Shown: positions 17,310-25,511 of the stretch, piece after piece
Layout: every line of letters begins with the position of its first letter
How positions within the stretch are numbered: position 1 is the stretch's first letter
DNA from: DAHUZL01 sp035533215
Lineage (GTDB): Bacteria > Chloroflexota > Dormibacteria > Aeolococcales > Bog-877
Direction: 5' to 3'
Length of the DNA stretch: 64,000 bases
Assembly (NCBI GenBank): GCA_035533215.1
Contig: DATLUG010000031.1
Span: 22,815-86,814, forward strand
The notes under the pieces: model-generated
Told to the model about the DNA's origin: nothing
Databases searched by the model: none
What the model saw: only the letters and a program-made list of their open reading frames with translations
Position numbers and translations under genes: made by a program

Positions 17310-18199
17310 GCCGCGGTGGCGCCGGCCCCCGCCCGTCCCGGCGGGGCCGCGAGCACCCGGAGCAGCCCGACGACGCACGGGCGCAGCTCACGGCGGTCGA
17401 CCACCGCGTCGATCAGGCCCCGCGCGTGGTGGAACTCGCTGGTCTGGAAGCCCGGCGGCAGCTCCTCGTGGGTGACCTGGGCGATGACCCTCGCTCCCGT
17501 GAAGCCGATCGTCGCCCGGGGCTCGGCCACGATCACATCGCCGAGGGCGGCGAAGCTGGCGATGCTGCCCCCCATGGTCGGGTCGGCGAGGATCGAGATG
17601 AAGGGCATGTGCGCCTCGGCCAGGGTGTGCAGGGCGGCGACGCTCTTGGCCATCTGGAGGAGCGAGAAGACGCCCTCCTGCATCCGGGCCCCCCCCGAGG
17701 TCGTCACGCACACGAACGGGGTGCGTGACGCCGCGCACCGCTCGGCCGCCCGGGCGAGCCGCTCGCCGACCGCCGCCGAGAGGCTGCCACCCATGAAGTG
17801 GAAGTCGAAGGCGGCCAGCCCCACCGCATGGCCGCCCATCCGCGCGGCGCCGCTGAGGAGGGCGTCGGGGAGCTGGTGGCGGGACTGGGCCTCGGCCAGG
17901 CGATCCCGGTAGGGGCGGGTGTCGACGAACCCCAGCCGATCGTGACCGGCGAGGTCCTGGTCCCACTCGCGGAAGCTGCCCGGGTCGGCCAGCTGGGCGA
18001 TCCGCTGGTGGGCCCCGATCCGGGTGTGGTGGGCGCACGTCGGGCACACGAAGCACTGCTCGCGCGCCAGGGCCAGGGGATGCGAGGCGCGGCAGGCGGG
18101 GCAGCTCCACCCGGTGCGAGGAGCCGCCGCGGCGCCGGTGATCGGGTGCGGCCGGTCCGGTGACTCGGGCCCGACCGGGCGGACGACCGACGGCGCCAT
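17306..18199 (-). CDS. accD: Acetyl-CoA carboxylase carboxyltransferase subunit beta
   Basis: A 297-aa carboxyltransferase beta subunit. The N-terminal four-cysteine zinc ribbon is present (SCPAC, then CFVCPTC, residues 32-56). The crotonase-fold core includes FMGGSLSAAVGERLARAAE, TTSGGARMQEG and DPTMGGSIASFAALGD. The ATG at 18199 is preceded by GGAGGT with 4 nt spacing. The open frame extends far upstream across the fab genes, but only the part from 18199 has homology. It is divergent from fabH across 222 bp. Confidence 0.94.
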   Translation of the reverse strand: MAPSVVRPVGPESPDRPHPITGAAAAPRTGWSCPACRASHPLALAREQCFVCPTCAHHTRIGAHQRIAQLADPGSFREWDQDLAGHDRLGFVDTRPYRDRLAEAQSRHQLPDALLSGAARMGGHAVGLAAFDFHFMGGSLSAAVGERLARAAERCAASRTPFVCVTTSGGARMQEGVFSLLQMAKSVAALHTLAEAHMPFISILADPTMGGSIASFAALGDVIVAEPRATIGFTGARVIAQVTHEELPPGFQTSEFHHARGLIDAVVDRRELRPCVVGLLRVLAAPPGRAGAGATAA

Positions 18200-18333
18200 C
18201 GACACCTCCCGTGGGAAACTCGGGGCGGGCGCTCGGGGCCGTCCGACGCCCCGCGACGCGGGCGGCCCCGCGGCGGCGCGATCGTCGACCGACGACCCTG
18301 CGTTCTCCTGCACAGTCCCACCCGGTTGCGATT

Positions 18334-18392
18334 GGTTACGCGGCCCCTGCCGGCCCGCCCCGCCGTGTGCCGTCGCGCCTCCGCGCGTAACC
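18334..18392. repeat. Inverted repeat GGTTACGCG ... CGCGTAACC between accDA and fabHF
   Basis: GGTTACGCG at 18334-18342 and its exact complement CGCGTAACC at 18384-18392 are separated by 41 nt. They lie in the divergent control region of the two fatty-acid operons. The spacing suits a looped pair of operator half-sites better than a hairpin. A role is inferred from position only. Confidence 0.4.
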
Positions 18393-18421
18393 GAGCGGGC
18401 GGGCCCGGCCTTGCAGGTCCC

Positions 18422-19609
18422 GTGGGGACGAACCTCGACGGCGCGGTCGGCGGCGGCGATCACGCCAGCGGCCTCACCGAGGGCGTCCCCGAAGCGGAGC
18501 TGGTGCCGCTCCCGGGCTGCCGGGTGGTCGCGGTCGGGGCGGCGGTGCCGGCCCCGGTGCTGGCCAACCGCCAGCTGACGGCCTTCCTCGAGACCTCGGA
18601 GGAGTGGATCACGACCCGGACCGGGATCCGGGAGCGCCGGGTGGCCCCGGCCGGGACGTCCGTTGCCGACCTCGGGCTCCGGGCCGCCGAGGTCGCGCTC
18701 GCGGCGGCGGGGCTCCCCGCCGCCGGGATCGATGCGGTGATCGGGACCAGCAGCTCCGCCGACGTCACGTTCCCGTCGGTGGCCTGCCGGATCCAGGCCC
18801 GGCTCGGCTGCCCCCCCGGTGTCGCCTTCGACCTCCAGGCGGCCTGCACCGGGATGGTGTACGGCGTGGGCGTGGCCCAGGCGCTGGTGCGCACCGGGGC
18901 GGCGCGGCGGGTCCTGGTGGTGGGCAGCGAGATCTTCACCCGGGTGGTGGACTGGCGCGACCGCGGCACCGCCGTCCTCTTCGGCGACGCCGCCGGGGCG
19001 ATCGTGGTGGGCCCGGCCGGCGACCCCGGCAGCGAGATCCTGGCCGTCCGCCTGGGCGCCGACGGCCGCGGCGCCGACTCCCTGGTGGCGGCCCCGGTCG
19101 GTCCCGGGTCGATGCCCGACCCGCTCGCCCCCGGCCGGCCGGCTCCACCGCGCTCGCTGGGACGGGCGGTGGTGATGAACGGGCGCGAGGTCTTCCGCTT
19201 CAGCACCCAGGTCCTGGAGCGTCTGGTCCGGGAGCTGGCGGCGGCCGCGGAGATCGCCCCCGCCGACATCGAACTGGTCGTCCCCCATCAGGCGAACTCG
19301 AGGATCCTGGCCACCGCCGCCGGGCGGCTGGGGCTGCCGATCGACCGCTTCGTCCTCAACGTCGACCGGTACGGCAACACCTCGAGCGCGTCGGTGCCCC
19401 TGGCCCTGGTGGAGGCAGCGGCGGCGGGGCGCTGCCGGACAGGTGCCCCGATCGGTCTGGTGGCGTTCGGAGGCGGCCTCACCTGGGGCGGCATACTCCT
19501 GCGCTGGGGCGACACCGCCACCGGTCTCGACGACGCCCGCCATCCCGGCGGCGACCGGGTGGCGGTGCCGGCCGGGGCCCGGGACGGAAGGGAGGCGACG
19601 GGTGGCTGA
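18422..19609 (+). CDS. fabH: Beta-ketoacyl-ACP synthase III
   Basis: KAS III, 395 aa from the GTG at 18422, starts fatty-acid elongation by condensing an acyl-CoA with malonyl-ACP. The Cys-His-Asn triad is complete: C142 in LQAACTGMVYG, H289 in VPHQANSRI, and N319 in DRYGNTSSAS. The closing GGLTWGG block is present. Two extensions are odd: about 35 residues before the usual PGCRVVAVGAAVP beginning, and about 33 low-complexity residues after the normal end. The first may mean a later true start. fabF overlaps by 8 nt. Confidence 0.9.
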   Translation: MGTNLDGAVGGGDHASGLTEGVPEAELVPLPGCRVVAVGAAVPAPVLANRQLTAFLETSEEWITTRTGIRERRVAPAGTSVADLGLRAAEVALAAAGLPAAGIDAVIGTSSSADVTFPSVACRIQARLGCPPGVAFDLQAACTGMVYGVGVAQALVRTGAARRVLVVGSEIFTRVVDWRDRGTAVLFGDAAGAIVVGPAGDPGSEILAVRLGADGRGADSLVAAPVGPGSMPDPLAPGRPAPPRSLGRAVVMNGREVFRFSTQVLERLVRELAAAAEIAPADIELVVPHQANSRILATAAGRLGLPIDRFVLNVDRYGNTSSASVPLALVEAAAAGRCRTGAPIGLVAFGGGLTWGGILLRWGDTATGLDDARHPGGDRVAVPAGARDGREATGG

Positions 19610-20864
19610 GAGCGGATCCGGTCCGGCCCGGCGGGTGGTGGTGACCGGGATGGGGGCGATCTCCCCGCTCGGCATCGGGGTGGAGGCGACCTGGTCGGGA
19701 TTCCTGGCCGGCCGCAATGGCATCGACCGGATCCAGAGCTTCGACCCCGCGCCGTTCGCCTCGCAGATGGCTGGGGAGGTCCGCGGGTTCGACCCCCAGA
19801 GCTTCATGGAGCGCAAGCACGTCCAGCACACCGCCCGCTTCACCCAGTTCGCGCTCTTCGCCGCCCAGGAGGCCGTGGAGGCCTCCGGGCTGCCCATCAC
19901 CGACGCCAACCGCCACGACGTCGGGGTGATCATCGGCTCCGGCATCGGCGGGCTCCAGGTGACCGAGGACGCCCACAGCACCCTCTTGGAGCGCGGACCG
20001 CGCCGGCTCAGCCCCTTCACCAGTCCGATGATCCTGATCGACATCGCCGCCGGTGAGATCTCGATGATGCTGGGGGTGGGCGGCCCCAACTTCGCCATGG
20101 TGTCGGCCTGTGCGTCCGGGGGTCATGCCATCGGCGAGGCGGCGGAGATCATCCGTCGTGGGGACGCGGTGGCCATGCTGGCCGGCAGCACCGAGTCCAC
20201 CATCACGCCGCTGGCGGTCGGCACCTTCGCGGCGATGCGGGCCCTCTCCCAGCGCAACGACGACCCCCAGCACGCCAGCCGCCCGTTCGACCGGGACCGC
20301 GACGGGTTCGTGATCGCCGAGGGCTGCGCGGTGCTGGTGCTGGAGGACGAGGCCCACGCCCGTCGTCGGGGGGCGCCGATCCTGGCCGAGCTGGCGGGCC
20401 ACGGAGCGACGGCGGACGCCCACCACCTCACCGCCCCCGATCCCAGCGGCGGCGGCGCCCACCGGGCGATGGCACGGGCGCTGGAGCGGGCGCGGGTGAG
20501 CGCCGACGAGATCGACTACATCAGCGCCCACGGGACCTCGACGCCGCTCAACGATGCCGTCGAGACCCTCGCCATCAAGCGGCTGCTGGGGGAGCGGGCG
20601 CCGAGGGTGCCGATCTCCTCGGTGAAGTCGATGATCGGGCACTCGCTCGGCGCGGCCGGCTCCTTGGAGGCGGTGGTGAGCGTGAGGGCGATCCAGGAGG
20701 GGCGGATCCCGCCGACGATCAACCTCGAGACGAAGGACCCCGCCTGCGACCTCGACTATGTCACCCAGGGCGCCCGCAGCCTCACGGTCGACGTGGTCCT
20801 CAGCAATTCGTTCGGCTTCGGCGGGCACAACTCGTGCCTCGCCTTCCGCCGCGCCCAGGCCTGA
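19602..20864 (+). CDS. fabF: Beta-ketoacyl-ACP synthase II
   Basis: KAS II, 420 aa, the condensing enzyme of fatty-acid elongation. The thiolase-fold begins RRVVVTGMGAISPLGIG. The catalytic triad is C170 (VSACASGGHAIG), H310 (SAHGTSTPLND) and H347 (MIGHSLGAAG). The end FGFGGHNSCLAFRR is typical. The GTG at 19602 has GGGAGG upstream and overlaps the fabH stop by 8 nt, so the two are coupled. No acyl-carrier-protein or fabD gene accompanies them, unlike many fab clusters. Confidence 0.95.
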   Translation: MAESGSGPARRVVVTGMGAISPLGIGVEATWSGFLAGRNGIDRIQSFDPAPFASQMAGEVRGFDPQSFMERKHVQHTARFTQFALFAAQEAVEASGLPITDANRHDVGVIIGSGIGGLQVTEDAHSTLLERGPRRLSPFTSPMILIDIAAGEISMMLGVGGPNFAMVSACASGGHAIGEAAEIIRRGDAVAMLAGSTESTITPLAVGTFAAMRALSQRNDDPQHASRPFDRDRDGFVIAEGCAVLVLEDEAHARRRGAPILAELAGHGATADAHHLTAPDPSGGGAHRAMARALERARVSADEIDYISAHGTSTPLNDAVETLAIKRLLGERAPRVPISSVKSMIGHSLGAAGSLEAVVSVRAIQEGRIPPTINLETKDPACDLDYVTQGARSLTVDVVLSNSFGFGGHNSCLAFRRAQA

Positions 20865-20968
20865 GCCGGACCCGACCCGCTCCGACGGGCGGCGCCGCCC
20901 GTTCGCGGCCGGCCTCGACACCACCCAGCGCCTGTGGCACGCTGGGCCGGCATGCAGGAGGTCTGGCC

Positions 20969-21991
20969 ATGACGGACGACGCGCCCCTGGGCCTGGACGA
21001 GGTGCGGGGCCACGCCGAGCGGGTGCTGGAGCAGGTGGAGCGGGCGGTGGTGGGCAAGCGCGAGGTGCTGGAGCTGGTCCTGATCGGGCTGCTCGCCGAT
21101 GGTCACGTCCTGCTGGAGGACTTTCCCGGGCTCGCCAAGACCCTGCTGGCGCGCTCCTTCGCCCAGGCGATGACCCTCCAGTTCGCCCGCATCCAGTTCA
21201 CCCCCGACCTGATGCCCTCCGACATCACCGGGTCCACCATCTTCAACCAACGGACCGGAGACTTCGAGACCCGCCCGGGGCCGATCTTCGCCAACCTGGT
21301 CCTGGGGGATGAGATCAACCGCTCGCCGCCCAAGACCCAGGCCGCCCTGCTGGAGGCGATGCAGGAGCGTCAGGTCACGATCGAGGGCACGACCGCGCGC
21401 CTGCCGCGCCCGTTCCTGGTCCTCGCGACCCAGAACCCGATCGAGTACGAGGGGACCTATCCCCTCCCGGAGGCCCAGCTGGATCGCTTCCTGCTGCGCA
21501 CCGCGGTCGGCTACCCCGAACGGGGGGACGAGGCCCGGATGCTGCAGGAGCGTCGGGCGCGGCGCCAGGACGAGGTTGCGCTGGACGCGGTCCTGGACGG
21601 CCCCCAGCTGGTCGCCTGCCAGACGGCGGTGGAGGGGGTGACGGTGGCCGACGAGGTGGTGGGGTACGTGGTCGACCTGGTGCGGGCGACCCGGCAGAGC
21701 GCGCGGGTGCAGGTGGGGGCGAGCCCGCGCGGGAGTCTGGCCCTGCTCAAGCTGTCGCGGGCGCGGGCGGCGCTGCGGGGACGGGACTTCGTGGTCCCCG
21801 ACGACATCCAGGCGCTGGCCGCGCCGGCCCTCGCCCACCGGCTCACCCTGCGCCCCGAGCTGTGGGTGCAGCGGATCCGGGCCGAGGACGTGGTCCAGGA
21901 GTGCTGCGCCCAGGTGCCGGTGCCCCCCACCCTGCCCCCCGAGATGCTGCTGCCGGCCCAGGGCGGGTTCGACCCGACCGCCTCCGTGTGA
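20969..21991 (+). CDS. MoxR-family AAA+ ATPase
   Basis: MoxR AAA+ chaperone-like ATPase, 340 aa. The P-loop is the MoxR form EDFPGLAKTLLAR (residues 50-62), Walker B is LVLGDEINRSPP, and sensor/arginine-finger motifs follow (LATQNPIEYEGTYPLPEAQLDRF). The lid domain ends with DDIQALAAPALAHRL. An AGGAGG lies 7 nt before the ATG. MoxR proteins usually precede DUF58 and von Willebrand factor-A genes whose products they help to mature. None is present here, so the partner must be elsewhere. Confidence 0.92.
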   Translation: MTDDAPLGLDEVRGHAERVLEQVERAVVGKREVLELVLIGLLADGHVLLEDFPGLAKTLLARSFAQAMTLQFARIQFTPDLMPSDITGSTIFNQRTGDFETRPGPIFANLVLGDEINRSPPKTQAALLEAMQERQVTIEGTTARLPRPFLVLATQNPIEYEGTYPLPEAQLDRFLLRTAVGYPERGDEARMLQERRARRQDEVALDAVLDGPQLVACQTAVEGVTVADEVVGYVVDLVRATRQSARVQVGASPRGSLALLKLSRARAALRGRDFVVPDDIQALAAPALAHRLTLRPELWVQRIRAEDVVQECCAQVPVPPTLPPEMLLPAQGGFDPTASV

Positions 21992-22020
21992 CCGGGATCC
22001 GGGCTCTGGGCTGCGCGATG

Positions 22021-22051
22021 GGGGGCGGCCGGCTCGAGGCCGGCCACCCCC
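22021..22051. terminator. Strong GC hairpin between convergent genes
   Basis: GGGGG-C-GGCCGGC, loop TCGAG, GCCGGCC-A-CCCCC. This is a 5+7 bp stem with one C/A mismatch, sitting between the moxR stop (21991) and the stop of the converging secreted-protein gene (22061). No T-tract on either side; a bidirectional GC-rich terminator is the natural reading. Confidence 0.6.
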
Positions 22052-22060
22052 GCCGCCGAC

Positions 22061-24043
22061 CTATCGTCCGACCAGCGCCACGACGTTGCTCGGCGGCGTG
22101 CCGTGACTCAGGTTGGGCGCGTCCCCGAAGGGGTACACCTGTCCGCCGGAGGTGGCGATCCAGTAGCCGCCGTCGTCGGCGGTGGCGGCCAGGCCCACCA
22201 CGTTGTCGACGGTGGGTCCCTGGGTCGCCGGCGATCCCTCCTGGCGGGCTCGACCGTACGGGTAGACGTGGCCGTCACGGGTCACGACCCAGTAGCCCTG
22301 CCCGCTGTGGAGGGTGCTGAGCCCGACCACGTCGGTGAGCCGGAGGTGCTGGCTGATCGGCGATCCCTCGAAGCTGGCATTGCCGAACTGGTAGACGTGG
22401 CCACTGCCGGTGACCAGCCAGTAGCCGCGCCCGCTCGGGGTTGCGGTCATGGCGACCACGTCGGTGGCGTGGATGCGGCGACTGGGGAAGGAGCCGTAGA
22501 AGCCGGCGTTGCCGAACTGGAAGACGTGGCCGCTGCCGGTCGCGAGCCAGTAGCCGCTTCCGTTCGGGGTATCGGCCATGGCCACGACGTCGCCGACGCG
22601 GATGTGGCGGCTGGGGAAGGAGCCGAAGAAGCCGGCGTTGCCGAACTGGACCACATGGCCATTGCCGGTCGCGAGCCAGTAGCCCCCAGGACCCGGGACC
22701 GGGCTGCTCTGGACGATCGTGAAGACGGCCGCGCGCTGCCGATCGGCCTCGGTGGCGGTGAGCTGGCACGAGCCGGCGCTGCCCGCGGCCGTGTAGACGG
22801 TGGAGGCCTGACCCTTGCCGTTGGTGGGAGCCGACGCGGGCGAGAGCGACCCGCAGGTGCCCCCGCTCAGACGGAAGGACACGGTGTCGCCGCTGACGGC
22901 TCCAGCCGGGCCGGCAACCGTCGCGGTCACGGCCGCGGTGGAGTGGCCGTCGGGCGGCAGCGTCGCGGGATTGGACGTGAGCGAGATCGCGAACGCGCCC
23001 GCTGACTGGGTCAGGGTGGTGGTGCCGGAGCTGTGCTGGGACGCCTCGCTGGCGGTGACGACGCAGCGCTCCGCCACCGAGGACGCGGTGTAGGTGGTGC
23101 GGGCTCGACCGAGGCGTCCGGTGCTGGCGGACGTCGGGGAGACGGTGCCGCAGCTGGACGGGGCGACGGTGAAGGTGACGATGTCACCGACGACCGCGCG
23201 ACCGCCGGCGATGACGGTGGCGGTCACGGCCGACGTCGCCCGCCCGTTGGTCGGCAGGGTCGACGGGCTGGCCACCACTGTGACCACCGCCCGAGCGGAC
23301 TGGTAGATGGTGACGGACCCCGATCCCCCGGCGGTGGCGTCGGTGGCGGTGACCGTGCAGGTGGCTGCGGTGCTCGAGGCGGTGTAGGTGGTCTTGGCCT
23401 GACCGGCACTGTCGGTGTTGACGCTCCGCGAGAGCAGCGCGCCGCAGGCGGCGGGACTGGTCACGAAGTCGACGGTGTCGCCCCGAACCGGGCCGCCGGA
23501 GCCGGTGACCGTGGCCGTGACCACGGTCGTCGACGTGCCGTCGGGCGGGAGGGTCGACCGCGCCGTGGTCACGGTGACCCGGTTGCCGGTCTGGCCGATG
23601 GTGACGGCATCGGCGGCACCGGTGGCCGACTCCGTCGCGGTGACGGTGCAGGTTCCGGTCACGGTGGCGGCGGTGTAGGTGGTGGCGGCCTCTCCCGCGG
23701 CACTGCCAGAGGTGCCAGTCTTGGCACTGGACGGCGACACGGAGCCGCAGGCGGCGACGCCCCTGGGGGTGGTGAACGTGACGGTGTCGCCCCCGACGCG
23801 GGTGCCGCTGCTGTCGGTCACGGTGGCCGTGACCTTGGCGGTGGCGGTGCCGTTGGCCACGAGGCTGCCGGGGGCGGCTGTCACCGTCACGGTGTTGGCA
23901 CCGGCGGCGCTTGCCACCGTGCCGGGGCCGGCGAGGAGCCCGACGAGTGCGACCACAACGGTCGCGGATGGAAGGAGCAGGAGCCGCCAGCGCGACAGCT
24001 GGACTCGGCCGTGGTCAGCGTTTGGTCGCCATTGGGACATCAT
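22061..24043 (-). CDS. Secreted protein with four Ig-like (Big-type) repeats and a C-terminal GYW-repeat domain
   Basis: A 660-aa exported protein. The signal peptide (about 1-47) has the hydrophobic core LLLLPSATVVVALVGLLAG. Four invasin/intimin-like Ig repeats of 97-104 residues follow at about 50-153, 154-250, 251-348 and 349-447. Each has the pattern T.TA.VTATV...GDTV.F and two conserved cysteines that could form a disulfide. The last about 210 residues hold five copies of a 40-45-residue unit such as GYWLATGSGHVFQFGNAGFYG, a propeller-like repeat frequent in actinobacterial surface proteins. GAGGAGG precedes the ATGATG start. No sorting motif or C-terminal anchor is seen, so it is probably released or wall-associated. 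Ligand unknown. Confidence 0.85.
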   Translation of the reverse strand: MMSQWRPNADHGRVQLSRWRLLLLPSATVVVALVGLLAGPGTVASAAGANTVTVTAAPGSLVANGTATAKVTATVTDSSGTRVGGDTVTFTTPRGVAACGSVSPSSAKTGTSGSAAGEAATTYTAATVTGTCTVTATESATGAADAVTIGQTGNRVTVTTARSTLPPDGTSTTVVTATVTGSGGPVRGDTVDFVTSPAACGALLSRSVNTDSAGQAKTTYTASSTAATCTVTATDATAGGSGSVTIYQSARAVVTVVASPSTLPTNGRATSAVTATVIAGGRAVVGDIVTFTVAPSSCGTVSPTSASTGRLGRARTTYTASSVAERCVVTASEASQHSSGTTTLTQSAGAFAISLTSNPATLPPDGHSTAAVTATVAGPAGAVSGDTVSFRLSGGTCGSLSPASAPTNGKGQASTVYTAAGSAGSCQLTATEADRQRAAVFTIVQSSPVPGPGGYWLATGNGHVVQFGNAGFFGSFPSRHIRVGDVVAMADTPNGSGYWLATGSGHVFQFGNAGFYGSFPSRRIHATDVVAMTATPSGRGYWLVTGSGHVYQFGNASFEGSPISQHLRLTDVVGLSTLHSGQGYWVVTRDGHVYPYGRARQEGSPATQGPTVDNVVGLAATADDGGYWIATSGGQVYPFGDAPNLSHGTPPSNVVALVGR

Positions 24044-24220
24044 CGACCTCCTCACGCTCGCCGACACGCGCTCGGCAGCGCCGGGGCGCCCGGGTACACC
24101 CGCCGCGGCGAAGGGGCGCACTCCGAGGCACCACAGCAGCGTCCGGATGTGGCGCAGTCGTCTGAAATGGAGCGACGCACGGTGCATGGAAGCCCCGGGT
24201 GACCGACGACTCCGCAACCC

Positions 24221-24226
24221 AGGATA
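24221..24226 (-). promoter_or_regulatory. Possible -10 element (TATCCT) for the secreted repeat protein
   Basis: TATCCTGGG on the minus strand lies about 178 nt before the start at 24043. The same TATCCTGGG occurs before typA (49594). It would leave a leader of about 170 nt, consistent with the strong Shine-Dalgarno sequence at this gene. Confidence 0.35.
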
Positions 24227-24989
24227 GCACGGCTGCCGAACGGGAACCTGAGAGCAGGCTGAGAGCGGACCGTGCAGCAACGTGCGCGAATCGGCCAATG
24301 GAGGCTCGCCGAGCAACGGCAGCGCCGGTGCGACGCAGTCGCCCGGCAAGCGCCCGCGCGTTGTCCGATCGCCGCCGCCGCCGCTGACGTCGCCACTCCG
24401 ATGGCGGCCCACCTGCCGCCCAGGGGCGGCGTTTGGTCCACCTCAGTCGCGGTCAACCTGGCGGATGGTCTCGTCTTCGCCACCACGCGCGTCCGTCGGA
24501 TCAAGCGCAGTGAGCTGAGCCGAGCGCTCAGCGCGCTCTTGCTCGCGACGTGGCTCCGAAGCGGTCGGCGCAGAGGCATCCGCGCATGACCGTCGCGCAC
24601 CAATGAGGCGGCGCTTCCCCCGACGCGTGCGGTGCGGCGGTGGTGCACGACCTTCCTGAGCGTGAGCACGTCGTGGGAAAGGTCGTTGACCGCCCTGCGG
24701 ACCGAGGGGGAGTGCTCCTGACCGTCCGGTCTGACGCTGGACGTCGAGCCGCCCCATGTCCTGGCTGAGGTGATGGCCCACCGCGAAGAGAGGGGCCCGG
24801 TGCCGCTTCCGCACGAGTCGCCGCCACCTGAAGGCGCCGGCCGATCGCCGTGACCCCCACCCCCTGCCCGGCGCCGCCGGATCTGCGCCCACGCGTCCGG
24901 CACCTCCCCCCCGGCCGATCGCCGGTAAGGGAACCAGGGTCGCCCGCAGGGCCCACAAGGGGCCGCTTTCAGCCGATGTTGACGGTCTG
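24227..24989. other. Gene-poor decayed tract
   Basis: About 760 bp between the promoter of the secreted-protein gene and the integrase remnant. Several frames are open, but none has a start with a ribosome-binding site or recognisable sequence, and their translations are Arg/Ala/Gly-rich. It probably represents the eroded body of the element whose integrase fragment lies next to it. No intact gene seen. Confidence 0.4.
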
Positions 24990-25162
24990 GAACTCGCGCC
25001 GGGGACCGCGGCGACCCTGGCGGCCGCCTCGACGCGGGTCCTGGCGTCCCGGTCGACGCGTCGGCCGGTCGGCTCCGTGACCTGCGCGACCCACCGTCCG
25101 TGGGTGCGCGGATACACGCTCCCCTCGCGGTTCCCCGACTGCCGGCCGCCGTCCGCCGGCAT
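24990..25162 (-). pseudogene. N-terminal remnant of a tyrosine (phage-type) integrase
   Basis: The first about 57 codons from the ATG at 25162 include GSVYPRTHGRWVAQVTEPTG followed by RRVDRDARTRVEAAARV. This is the arm-type DNA-binding domain of phage integrases (pattern GS.Y....GRW.A.....G....R...TR.EA...). After that, similarity stops: the frame stays open to 24443, but no core-binding or catalytic R-H-R-Y region is visible in any frame. It begins 97 bp from tRNA-Lys, the usual position of an integrase beside its attachment site. Judged a decayed integrase. Confidence 0.6.
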
Positions 25163-25250
25163 GCGGCAGGATCCAGCGTCGTCCGTCCGCGACTGCTGTC
25201 ATCGGGTGGCCAACCTGAGCGCGCCATGTCGATCAGCCTGGCGATTGGAC

Positions 25251-25280
25251 TCGAGACCTGGTGCCCGCACCAGGTCTCGA
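25251..25280. repeat. Perfect 30-bp palindrome overlapping the 3' end of tRNA-Lys
   Basis: Two 14-bp arms, TCGAGACCTGGTGC and GCACCAGGTCTCGA, flank a 2-bp centre. One arm is the T-arm 3' strand and acceptor base of the tRNA-Lys gene; the other is a copy placed in inverted orientation just downstream. It could be a terminator hairpin, a processing signal, or the scar of integration at the tRNA. Confidence 0.75.
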
Positions 25281-25334
25281 ACCTGGAACCTTGGGATTAA
25301 GAGTCCCCTGCTCTACCAATTGAGCTATGCGGGC
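25259..25334 (-). tRNA. tRNA-Lys (anticodon CTT)
   Basis: A 76-nt cloverleaf with CCA encoded. Acceptor GCCCGCA/TGCGGGC, D-arm GCTC/GAGC, anticodon loop CTCTTAA giving CTT, T-arm CCAGG-TTCGAGA-CCTGG. The first base pair of the anticodon stem is a G-A mismatch (GGGGA/TCCCA). The remaining stems are intact and it appears functional. Confidence 0.93.
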
Positions 25335-25378
25335 CGGCCCCACATGCCGGCCGGCCCGGGCCAGGAGGGGCGTACGGC

Positions 25379-25384
25379 ATTCTA
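25379..25384 (-). promoter_or_regulatory. -10 element (TAGAAT) for tRNA-Lys
   Basis: TAGAAT on the minus strand ends 44 nt before the mature tRNA 5' end at 25334, a normal leader for a processed tRNA. A good -35 is not obvious. Confidence 0.45.
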
Positions 25385-25511
25385 AGACGCGGCGAGGTGG
25401 GGCGTCGCCACGACACGCCCGGTCGTCTCTCGGACCGAGCCGGACGACTGGGGTCCGATTCCCCTGACCCCAGGGAGCCCGACCTCCTCGGACCGCGGGG
25501 GTCCGGGGCTT

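Noticed and set aside
18200..20098. Extension of the accD frame by more than 600 codons upstream
   Set aside because: The extra part is antisense to fabH and fabF; the zinc-ribbon N-terminus and GGAGGT site fix the accD start at 18199.
24443..24990. Continuation of the integrase frame as a full-length integrase
   Set aside because: The frame is open but the translation has no core-binding domain and no R-H-R-Y catalytic pattern; only the first about 57 codons resemble an integrase.
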